Positions 1 through 6,299 of a stretch of DNA of 22,731 nucleotides are shown here, piece by piece. This stretch comes from a virus, in the IMG/VR virus record IMGVR_UViG_3300027784_000053, positions 1 through 22,731 of that record. One strand, 5' to 3'. How positions within the stretch are numbered: the stretch's first letter is position 1; every line of letters starts with the position of its first letter. The notes under the pieces were generated by a model, which saw only the letters and a list, made by a program, of their open reading frames with translations, did not search any database and was not told where the DNA came from. Position numbers and translations under genes: made by a program.

Positions 1-15
1 CAGTAAGGAGCCGAC

Positions 16-156
16 ATGACCCGCTATCTGCTGCCCCGGAAGTGCGAAGCCACGGACGAGGTCTGTGAGGACTGTGACGGTGACCCGTTGACGTGCCTTG
101 TCCGGTTCACCGAAGACGCCGGCCTGTACGACGACAACGACTACGAGGGTCGGTAA
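16..156 (+). CDS. small Cys-rich protein, possible zinc binder (46 aa)
   Basis: A 46-codon frame starts with ATG at 16 behind a good AAGGAG ribosome site (5-10, spacing 5) and ends in TAA. Four cysteines at residues 10, 17, 20 and 27 give C-x6-C-x2-C-x6-C, a spacing that would suit one zinc ion, and the C-terminus is rich in Asp. I do not recognise the family. Of its 46 codons, 38 end in G or C, far more than in the genes downstream, so it has host-like or recently acquired composition. The peptidase gene begins 30 bases later with its own ribosome site. The strong SD and high third-position GC support a real gene; zinc binding is inference. Confidence 0.65.
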   Translation: MTRYLLPRKCEATDEVCEDCDGDPLTCLVRFTEDAGLYDDNDYEGR

Positions 157-186
157 CGCCAGCTATTACTCTAAAGGAGTAAATAT

Positions 187-909
187 ATGTCTAGCGAAGT
201 AGGTTTAGGACGCCATTACTCACGCGATGAGCGTGACAATAAGTTTTTGACTGCACGCTATTTACTTAATCGTAAGTTTCCTAGGATAAGAGCACACCGT
301 TATTGGAATAGCAACCGTTGGTGGGGTGATCAGGGGGGTACTTCTCAATGTGTAGTATACTCTTGGGCACATTGTATTGAACGTCCTAATACTACTATCA
401 CACCTTGGAGGTCTGAAGGAGGGCATGAGCTTAGTTGGGGGTCATGGAGGTTTACAGGACAGCAGCCTCTCATCAACTTAGATGAAGCTTATAATTGGGC
501 ACAGCGTAATGACGAATGGCCCGGTACTGACTACGATGGGACTTCTGTTCGTGCAGGCGCTAAGTACTTGCATAAGCATGGTCATATTGAGAGCTATACT
601 TGGGCTTATGATGTCTATACAGTAGTACATGCTGTGAACACAGTAAGCCCTGTAGTAGCAGGTACCTTATGGACTATAGATATGTTCGTACCAGACAAGC
701 ACGGCTTCATTGAACCCACAGGTGACTCTGTAGGAGGACACGCTTACTTAATTGATGGAGTCAGCAACCGTAATAAGTTCTTCCGTATCAAGAATTCATG
801 GGGTAAGAATTGGGGACGCGGAGGATTTGCTCGCATTACATTCGATAACTTTGACAAGCTACTCCTCGCTCATGGAGAAGCGTGTCTACCTATCTTCAGA
901 GCTACTTAG
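187..909 (+). CDS. papain-like (C1 family) cysteine peptidase
   Basis: The 240-residue protein carries the full papain catalytic set: oxyanion-hole Gln49 and nucleophile Cys55 in WGDQGGTSQC (six residues apart, as in papain), His185 in GGHAYLIDGV, and Asn203 in IKNSWGKNWG. The segment DGTSVRAGAKYLHKHG (about 117-132) is also typical of C1 enzymes. There is no signal peptide, propeptide or membrane segment, so it probably acts inside the cell as a ready-made enzyme. AAAGGAG (173-179, spacing 7) supports the ATG at 187. It lies upstream of the recombination genes, not with head genes. The substrate is unknown: host proteins, a phage precursor or a defence protein are all possible. The family call is secure; the role is not. 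Confidence 0.9.
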   Translation: MSSEVGLGRHYSRDERDNKFLTARYLLNRKFPRIRAHRYWNSNRWWGDQGGTSQCVVYSWAHCIERPNTTITPWRSEGGHELSWGSWRFTGQQPLINLDEAYNWAQRNDEWPGTDYDGTSVRAGAKYLHKHGHIESYTWAYDVYTVVHAVNTVSPVVAGTLWTIDMFVPDKHGFIEPTGDSVGGHAYLIDGVSNRNKFFRIKNSWGKNWGRGGFARITFDNFDKLLLAHGEACLPIFRAT

Positions 910-919
910 GAGCAGCTAA

Positions 920-1108
920 ATGTTTAAGCATACAATAAGGCTTATGCATGATAGAGAACCATTAACTAGTAGGCTAGATAAGGCTGATTCTGATTCAGAT
1001 ATTGAAATTAATGTTCAGTCAATGGATTTACAAGCAGCTTGGGAGGAATTACTTACCCGTATGCCGACTGATTTATATGAAGCGCTTAGGAGGGCAATGC
1101 CTACATGA
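920..1108 (+). CDS. hypothetical protein (62 aa)
   Basis: The frame begins at ATG 920 behind AGGAG (908-912), 10 bases after the peptidase stop, and its TGA overlaps the ATG of the next gene (ATGA at 1105-1108). The middle of the protein is acidic (DKADSDSDIE) and the C-terminal half looks helical (AAWEELL...LYEALRRAM). I see no known domain, membrane segment or metal site. The tight coupling to the nuclease gene suggests co-expression with the recombination block, but nothing shows a function. Confidence 0.7.
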   Translation: MFKHTIRLMHDREPLTSRLDKADSDSDIEINVQSMDLQAAWEELLTRMPTDLYEALRRAMPT

Positions 1109-2157
1109 CAACCTATAGAACGAGCGAACGTATTACGTTTAAAAAGTGCCGCAGACTGTGGGACTACACCTCTCAGAACCGTATGGCACTCGAACCTACC
1201 CGTATGGACAACAACTTATCGTTCGGCATCGCCGTACACGTAGGACTGGAGGCTTATTACAACCCTGACACTTGGGACTACCTTGATGACAAGAGCAAGG
1301 CTGAAGTAGCAGTAGCTAAGTTTGTAGAAGAAATGACGCGGCAGCTTAAAGAGGAGAAGAAGGCTAACCTTGGCTCAGTGACCACAGAGCGCCAGCAGCA
1401 GTTTGATGAGTACATCGAACTTGGTACTGGAATGCTACGGCATTACGGCGAGTGGGCACCTGAGCGTGACCGTGAGTTGGGCCTCATCCCTGTGGCAGTA
1501 GAAGAGGCTATCAAGGTACCTATTGGAGAAGTTAACGGAGAGACTATATACTACCAGGCTCGCATAGACATGGTAGCGCGGCATGGCGACGGCTCTCTGT
1601 GGTTATGGGACCACAAGACAGCTGCGTATATGTCTACGGACTATGGCTACTTAGACCTTGACACTCAGATTAGCTCTTACTTCTGGATCTATGAGCAAGC
1701 CTTTGGTGAATTGCCAAAGGGTATGATGTATAATGAGCTTATCAAGAAGGTACCAGGACCCCCAAAGCAGCTAAAGAATGGTACGTTGAGTCAGGACAAA
1801 CGGCAAAACACTACTTTCGCTTTATACGTTAAAGAGATTGACCGGCTGGGGCTTGACAACGAGCCGTACGGTGCTATGCTTGATTACCTGGCCTCTAAAG
1901 AGGAAGACTACTTCAATAGAGTTAAGGTCACACGCAGTATAGCTGAGATAGAAGCACAAGCACAGTACATTAGGGCTGAAATCGTAGATATGCTCTACGA
2001 CCCAGCCATCTACCCAAACCCTAGTAAGCTCTATTGCAATCGGTGTGAGTTTCGTACTCCCTGCACCATTCGTAATGAGGGCGGCGATGACTCATTCCTC
2101 TTAGACGATAGAGCGCTCTATAGAGAGCGTGAAAGTGAGGAAGTAACCGTTGAGTAA
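1105..2157 (+). CDS. Cas4/RecB-like PD-(D/E)XK nuclease with Fe-S type cysteines
   Basis: A 350-residue nuclease of the PD-(D/E)XK superfamily (PDDEXK_1/Cas4 type). Visible motifs are His45 in FGIAVHVGLEAYY, Asp155 in RIDMV, Asp169-x-Lys171 in LWDHKTA, and Q188-x3-Y192 (QISSY). Cys15 near the N-terminus and Cys311, Cys314 and Cys320 near the C-terminus (C-x2-C-x5-C) match the four Fe-S ligands of Cas4/AddB-type enzymes. Such proteins are DNA exonucleases that resect ends. AGGAGG at 1088-1093 lies 11 bases before the ATG, which overlaps the upstream stop by 4 bases; the next gene starts before this one ends. With the neighbouring Sak4-like ATPase and DUF669-like protein it forms a typical phage recombination module. 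No CRISPR array is present, so a spacer-acquisition role is not supported. Confidence 0.9.
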   Translation: MTTYRTSERITFKKCRRLWDYTSQNRMALEPTRMDNNLSFGIAVHVGLEAYYNPDTWDYLDDKSKAEVAVAKFVEEMTRQLKEEKKANLGSVTTERQQQFDEYIELGTGMLRHYGEWAPERDRELGLIPVAVEEAIKVPIGEVNGETIYYQARIDMVARHGDGSLWLWDHKTAAYMSTDYGYLDLDTQISSYFWIYEQAFGELPKGMMYNELIKKVPGPPKQLKNGTLSQDKRQNTTFALYVKEIDRLGLDNEPYGAMLDYLASKEEDYFNRVKVTRSIAEIEAQAQYIRAEIVDMLYDPAIYPNPSKLYCNRCEFRTPCTIRNEGGDDSFLLDDRALYRERESEEVTVE

Positions 2158-2932
2158 AGTCAGCGAACTTTTAGACGGCGAGGAACCGCAAGCTAAGCCT
2201 AGAGATATAGCAGGCTTTCCTATCGTGTCAGTAGGCACTATGGAAAAGTATGTCAATATCCTTATCTATGGAGAGCCCGGTGTAGGTAAGACGGTTCTCG
2301 CTGGCTCTGCTGCGGCTGTAGACGCAATGGCTCCGGTCCTCCTGCTGGATATAGAGGGCGGAACCATGAGCCTCGCAGATACCTACGCCAACGTCGATGT
2401 CATCCGTGTGCTCCACTGGCGCGATTTGCAAAAGATTTACGACAAGTTGCTCAGTGGTGACCACGAGTATAAGACCATCATTCTTGATTCGCTCACAGAG
2501 GCTCAGAAGCTGTCTATGGGTGACATTATGAAGAGGGTAGCAAAGGAGGACCCAGACCTAGACCCTGACATTCCTACCATGCGAGCATGGGGTAAGAACA
2601 TCGAGCAGATGAGGAAGTTTACCCGTGCGCTGCGTGATCTACCTGTAAATGTAATCTACACAGCACTCGTAGACAGTGAGAAGGACAACCGAGGTAAGAC
2701 TGTAGCTCGTCCTAGCTTCCAAGGGAAGTTGAAGGGTGAGGTACCAGGCTTCATGGACATTGTAGCTTACTACTACATCAGGCAGGTTGGCGATAATCTT
2801 AAGCGCATCCTGCTGACGCAGCAGACAGACACTACCATAGCAAAGGACAGGAGCAACAAGCTGCCCAAGTTGATGGAAGACCCAACGATGCAAGAAATCT
2901 ACTCAGCAATCATCACTAAGGAGAGCAACTGA
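2150..2932 (+). CDS. Sak4/AAA_24-like RecA-fold recombination ATPase
   Basis: A 260-residue P-loop ATPase with Walker A GEPGVGKT (41-48), a LLLDIEGG strand (64-71), Walker B TIILDS (109-114), a NVIYTALVD strand (about 167-175) and the late AKDRSNKLP motif (231-239), the order seen in the AAA_24 / Sak4 group. Sak4 proteins are RecA-core single-strand annealing or exchange factors that usually work with an SSB encoded beside them; here the next gene is DUF669-like. The start is TTG at 2150, overlapping the nuclease stop by 8 bases, with GAGG at 2137-2140. Residues 1-30 look flexible and charged. The family is confident; recombinase activity is by analogy. Confidence 0.87.
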   Translation: MSKVSELLDGEEPQAKPRDIAGFPIVSVGTMEKYVNILIYGEPGVGKTVLAGSAAAVDAMAPVLLLDIEGGTMSLADTYANVDVIRVLHWRDLQKIYDKLLSGDHEYKTIILDSLTEAQKLSMGDIMKRVAKEDPDLDPDIPTMRAWGKNIEQMRKFTRALRDLPVNVIYTALVDSEKDNRGKTVARPSFQGKLKGEVPGFMDIVAYYYIRQVGDNLKRILLTQQTDTTIAKDRSNKLPKLMEDPTMQEIYSAIITKESN

Positions 2933-3363
2933 TGGTACGCATTAACTTCGCAGAGGTAGAGGACAGCCCACAGCTTCCCGCAGGGAAGTACCACTTCGCT
3001 ATTACTGATGGCGAGGTACGTGAAACCAGTGACACTAGTAAGCACCCAGGTAATGATTTCTGGAGCTTGGAGCTGACTGTACAGGACGGTGAGCAGCAGG
3101 GCCGTAAGCAGTACATGTCAATTATGCTGCCCCCGTACGAAGTCTTTACTCTTGCTCGTTTGATGAGGGTTACTGTCGGACAGCATGAGTACACTGAAGA
3201 CCAGCTTGCGTCTGGTGAGTTCGATGTAGAACTTGACGACCTTATGGGCCTTGAGTTTGTAGCTTCTGTTCGCCCACAGAAGGGCAACACTGACTACAAT
3301 GAGGTTCGTAACATCAAGGCTTTCGACCCGGAAGACTGGGAAGACGCTGACCTGCTTCCGTGA
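2932..3363 (+). CDS. DUF669-like putative ssDNA-binding protein
   Basis: A 143-residue protein with the pattern of DUF669 family phage proteins: an N-terminal F-x-E-VED...LPAGKYHFAITDGEV strand pair, a central NDFWSLELTVQDGE...GRKQYMSIML segment, a helical ...FTLARLM part, and an acidic C-terminus ending EDWEDADLLP. An acidic tail is a common feature of SSB-like proteins that recruit partners. TGATG at 2930-2934 joins it to the Sak4-like gene, so stop and start share one base. DUF669 proteins are usually found with Sak/Erf-type annealing factors and are thought to bind single-stranded DNA. The family call rests on pattern and context. Confidence 0.75.
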   Translation: MVRINFAEVEDSPQLPAGKYHFAITDGEVRETSDTSKHPGNDFWSLELTVQDGEQQGRKQYMSIMLPPYEVFTLARLMRVTVGQHEYTEDQLASGEFDVELDDLMGLEFVASVRPQKGNTDYNEVRNIKAFDPEDWEDADLLP

Positions 3364-3483
3364 CATAGTGTAAGCCGTGTGGTGGTTGAGCCGTCAGTAA
3401 CGAGCGCTGAGTTGGAAGCCCCCAACACCGACGGTCGATAAGCGCTGACCACCACACCTACTAGGTCGGCGGAGGTAGGTGTG
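3364..3483 (+). promoter_or_regulatory. structured leader of the primase-helicase gene, candidate translational switch
   Basis: This GC-rich spacer can form P1 (GTGTGGTGGT 3377-3386 with ACCACCACAC 3448-3457), P2 (CCGTC 3391-3395 with GACGG 3430-3434) and P3 (GTTGG 3411-3415 with CCAAC 3422-3426, six-base loop). AGCGCT at 3403-3408 can pair with AGCGCT at 3441-3446, which would be a pseudoknot across P2. A rival hairpin, CACACCTAC 3453-3461 with GTAGGTGTG 3475-3483, buries the GTG start codon (3481-3483) and one base of the GGAGG site. It uses five bases of P1's right arm, so the two states exclude each other. I do not recognise a known riboswitch class. The pairings are seen directly; regulation is inference. 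Confidence 0.55.
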
Positions 3484-5700
3484 AAACGGGTAACTAACGA
3501 GGAATTTTTCCGATTCCTGTTTGGAGAGGAAGAAGGTTACCTGTGCATTGTAGAGATAAGTAGGAACACGCAGAAGGTTAAGTCAAACAAGAAAGTTAAG
3601 CAGCACTTCTACATGTACCCACAGGAGCTTCCAAAGGTATTAGAACTTGTAGAAGCAATGAAGGCGCAAGTGGACCTTTACTTCGCTCCATTCTTGTTGA
3701 CTGAGCCTAAGCGTAAGAAAGCCTTTATCACTGATACTCCTACAGCGTGGGCTGACGGTGACCTTTGTCCCATTGAGTCACTTAAGCTAGAGCCCAGCGT
3801 TATTGTACGTAGCTCAAAGAGCGAAGACCAAGAGAAGTTTCACTTCTACTGGAAGTTCGATGAGCTACAACCGTCTGACGTAGGTGAGTCAATAAGCAAG
3901 CGGATTGCTTACACTCACGAAGCAGATGGCATGGACGTCAGTGGTTGGGACCTAACGCAGTTACTGCGTATTCCTAATACCTATAATCACAAGTATACCC
4001 CTCCAGTACAGGTTAGTCCTGCACTTCTTACAGAAGGATCTGTATACGCACCAGAGCATTTTGATAGTCCCTACCCGGAAGTAAATGGTCAAGTAGACTA
4101 TGTTGAGGTAGAGTCAATTGACTTGCCTGACGAGTCTGCAAGGCAGTTGCTATCTAGGTATAAGAATGCACTGTCACCACGAGCCATAGACCTGTTCGTA
4201 GAGGTACCACTTAATAACTGGTCATCACCTCTATACGAACTACAATGCACGCTGTTTGAAGCTGGACTCTCTAAGGAAGAGGTCTTTGTTATAGCTAACG
4301 AAGCAGCATGTAATAAGTATGCTAGGGATAACAGACCGCAGGCCCACCTGTGGAAAGAGATTCAAAAGGTCTATGCACAAGTACAAGCAAAGCAGGAAGC
4401 ACCACCGGAGGACGATTCTGATTTAACAGAGAGTATAGAGCGTCCTCCTATCTTACTTACAGAGGAAGAGGTAGAGCTAGTCCGTAAGGATAGAACCTTT
4501 ATAGAAGACTATACGGATTGGGCTAAGGGGCTAGGCGACGCTGCTACTCAGTATCACCCTGTGGGAGCATTCGTGATACTCAGTAGTCTTATGTCAGGTA
4601 CAGTACGTATCCCTACCTCATTCGGCACCCTAATACCTAACCTGTGGTTCTTGATTCTCGCCGACACTACTCTTACACGTAAGTCTACAGCTATGGATAT
4701 AGCTATGGATTTGCTGCTAGAGATAGACGACGACATCATGCTTGCCACAGATGGGTCTATTGAGGGCTTGATGACGGCTATGGGTACACGTCCTGGTCGG
4801 CCTAGTATCTTTCTGCGCGATGAGGTAACGGGACTCATCGACTCTATTTCTAAGAAAGAGTACATGGCTGGCATGATGGAGATGCTGACCAAGATGTATG
4901 ATGGTCGCCCTATGAAACGTATTCTTCGTAGGGAGACTATCAATGTTATTGATCCCCGCTTGATTTTCTTTGGTGGGGGCATCCGTAATAAAATGATGGA
5001 TATTCTTGACTATCAACATATCTCATCTGGCTTTCTACCCCGCTTCATCTTCGTGACAGCAGAGTCAGACATAACGAAGCTAAAGCCTATTGGTCCCCCT
5101 ACTACTGAGGGACAAGAGGAACGTGAGGCTCTAATAGAGTATTTAGATAAGCTGTATGATAAGTACAACTACAAGCCTGTTCGTTCTTCTAGTACCAGTA
5201 GTAAGGTTAGCTTTCCTAAGCACTGGCCTGTCCAGTTAACAGAGGAAGCATGGTACCTCTATAATTCATTTGAGGTCAAGCTACTCGACCATGCTATGAA
5301 GTCTATAGATCCTTCTATTATGACTCCTATGATGGACCGCTTGGCAAAGAGTGGATTGAAGGCCGCTGCTTTGTTAGCCGCTAGTAAGCTACCAGAAGAG
5401 AAGATTGTAGTAGAGAAGATAGACATACTACATGCTTTCTACTACATCGAGCAGTGGGTCAAGCACACTATCTACATCATCAACAATATAGGCAAGTCTC
5501 ACGATGAGAAACTGATTCAAAAGCTCTTTGACACTATCAACGGAAACCCAGGCATTCTCCGTAGTGAGATAATGCGTCGTAACTATATGTCGGCTCGTGA
5601 CGCTGAGCAGATTTTCCTTACTATGGAGCAGCGTGGACTAATCAGACGAGAAAAGAAAGGTGGGCGCGGTGAGCGAATTTACCCCTCAACAAGAAGATAA
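3481..5700 (+). CDS. primase-helicase (AEP/RepB-like primase + DUF3987-like ATPase)
   Basis: A 739-residue two-domain replication protein. The N-terminal third looks like an archaeo-eukaryotic-type primase: FITDTPTAWADGD (82-94, candidate metal-binding D-x-D), RSSKS...FHFYWKF (110-126) and the basic GWDLTQLLRIPNTYNHKY (155-172). From about 325 a P-loop ATPase of DUF3987 type follows: ADTTLTRKST (394-403) in the Walker A position, with Arg400 in place of the usual Gly before Lys401, and IFLRDE (443-448) as Walker B. The last 70 residues look like a winged helix (ILRSEIMRR...LTMEQRGLIRREKKGGRG). The start is GTG behind GGAGG (3471-3475, spacing 5). It probably unwinds DNA and lays primers for the downstream polymerase. 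Motifs support the fold; activity is inferred. Confidence 0.82.
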   Translation: MKRVTNEEFFRFLFGEEEGYLCIVEISRNTQKVKSNKKVKQHFYMYPQELPKVLELVEAMKAQVDLYFAPFLLTEPKRKKAFITDTPTAWADGDLCPIESLKLEPSVIVRSSKSEDQEKFHFYWKFDELQPSDVGESISKRIAYTHEADGMDVSGWDLTQLLRIPNTYNHKYTPPVQVSPALLTEGSVYAPEHFDSPYPEVNGQVDYVEVESIDLPDESARQLLSRYKNALSPRAIDLFVEVPLNNWSSPLYELQCTLFEAGLSKEEVFVIANEAACNKYARDNRPQAHLWKEIQKVYAQVQAKQEAPPEDDSDLTESIERPPILLTEEEVELVRKDRTFIEDYTDWAKGLGDAATQYHPVGAFVILSSLMSGTVRIPTSFGTLIPNLWFLILADTTLTRKSTAMDIAMDLLLEIDDDIMLATDGSIEGLMTAMGTRPGRPSIFLRDEVTGLIDSISKKEYMAGMMEMLTKMYDGRPMKRILRRETINVIDPRLIFFGGGIRNKMMDILDYQHISSGFLPRFIFVTAESDITKLKPIGPPTTEGQEEREALIEYLDKLYDKYNYKPVRSSSTSSKVSFPKHWPVQLTEEAWYLYNSFEVKLLDHAMKSIDPSIMTPMMDRLAKSGLKAAALLAASKLPEEKIVVEKIDILHAFYYIEQWVKHTIYIINNIGKSHDEKLIQKLFDTINGNPGILRSEIMRRNYMSARDAEQIFLTMEQRGLIRREKKGGRGERIYPSTRR

Positions 5701-5896
5701 CATCGAAGTTTCATTGGCTAATCTTAATGAACGTGTAAGTGCAGCAGCTTCTGAATATCTTAGCTATCTAGAGTCTGACCCCGAAAGTGATGTTATCTCT
5801 AACCTACAGGATGCTCTAGTAGATATGATTGCTATAGGTACTGTGGCATATACAGCTCTTGATAAGTTAGCTGGGTTGAAGGAGCAGGAACAGTGA
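5669..5896 (+). CDS. hypothetical acidic helical protein (75 aa)
   Basis: The frame overlaps the last 32 bases of the primase-helicase gene. I prefer GTG 5669 (MSEFTPQQ...), which has AAGG at 5657-5660 eight bases upstream; GTG 5660 would add MGA and has a poorer site. The product is acidic and mostly helical (LANLNERVSAAASEYLSYLE, then DALVDMIAIGTVAYTALDKLAGL), perhaps a small bundle or dimer, with no recognised domain. Its GTGA overlap with the next gene and its overlap with the primase gene point to translational coupling, so it may help the replisome, but this is not shown. Confidence 0.65.
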   Translation: MSEFTPQQEDNIEVSLANLNERVSAAASEYLSYLESDPESDVISNLQDALVDMIAIGTVAYTALDKLAGLKEQEQ

Positions 5897-6114
5897 TTCA
5901 CAAGACACTATCTACATATCAAGCTAACCTACCTTACGACGACAACCAAGAGCACCCTGATGGGGACCTGTGGCTTATCAGTGAAGAAGACTGGCCGCAA
6001 GTACCTTATGGCGTGAACTTAGAGGAAGCGACCACAGGGCGAGTCGTTAAGCATACTCAGCACACTGGCACACCTCACCTAAAATTAGGCATTAGAGGTT
6101 ATCATGGCGACTGA
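5893..6114 (+). CDS. hypothetical protein (73 aa)
   Basis: The GTG start at 5893 overlaps the previous stop (GTGA) and has AAGGAG at 5878-5883. The protein contains a DLWLISEEDWPQVPYGVNLEEA segment (about residues 25-45) and a His-rich C-terminal part (KHTQHTGTPH). There is no membrane segment and I do not recognise the family. It is the last gene before the GC-rich spacer upstream of the polymerase. Spacing and ribosome site support a real gene. Confidence 0.65.
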   Translation: MIHKTLSTYQANLPYDDNQEHPDGDLWLISEEDWPQVPYGVNLEEATTGRVVKHTQHTGTPHLKLGIRGYHGD

Positions 6115-6299
6115 GCGGTAAAGTCTGTGACGACCCAGCACCCTGTGGACCCCCTCCTACCCCCAGCTTCGACGGGGAGCCCGTCAGGTCGCGCAGGAGC
6201 GCGCGAGGGGGCAGCCCATAGCATCACACCACCTACCCCGCTATCTCACGGCAGGCGCGAGCTGACAGGGCCGCGCGCAGCACTAGTAAGGGATTCAGT
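6115..6299 (+). ncRNA. GC-rich branched structured element before the polymerase gene
   Basis: This 185-base spacer is far richer in G+C than its flanks. Outer stem: CCCTGT 6141-6146 with ACAGGG 6265-6270. Inside it are CCCCCTC 6150-6156 with GAGGGGG 6205-6211, which encloses two hairpins (GACGGG 6171-6176 with CCCGTC 6180-6185, loop GAG; CGCGC 6190-6194 with GCGCG 6199-6203), and then ATAGC 6218-6222 with GCTAT 6240-6244. It could be a structured RNA, a processing or attenuation site, or a DNA element such as an origin, lying between the primase and polymerase genes. GC-rich DNA folds easily, so function is unproven. No convincing promoter was seen. Confidence 0.45.

Noticed and set aside
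1-186. Promoter upstream of the early genes
   Set aside because: Possible -35 and -10 like words (TTGACG at 88-93, TATTACT at 164-170) are about 70 bases apart, too far to form a promoter.
1105-2157. CRISPR adaptation module (Cas4)
   Set aside because: The nuclease is Cas4-like, but no repeat-spacer array, Cas1 or Cas2 was seen; the neighbours are phage recombination genes.
3377-3457. tRNA-like gene
   Set aside because: The length and end pairing suggested a tRNA, but there is no 7-bp acceptor/D/anticodon/T-arm cloverleaf and no normal TTCGA T-loop.
4554-5019. Two - strand frames opposite the primase-helicase gene
   Set aside because: They overlap the conserved ATPase motifs of the + strand gene and have no domain of their own.
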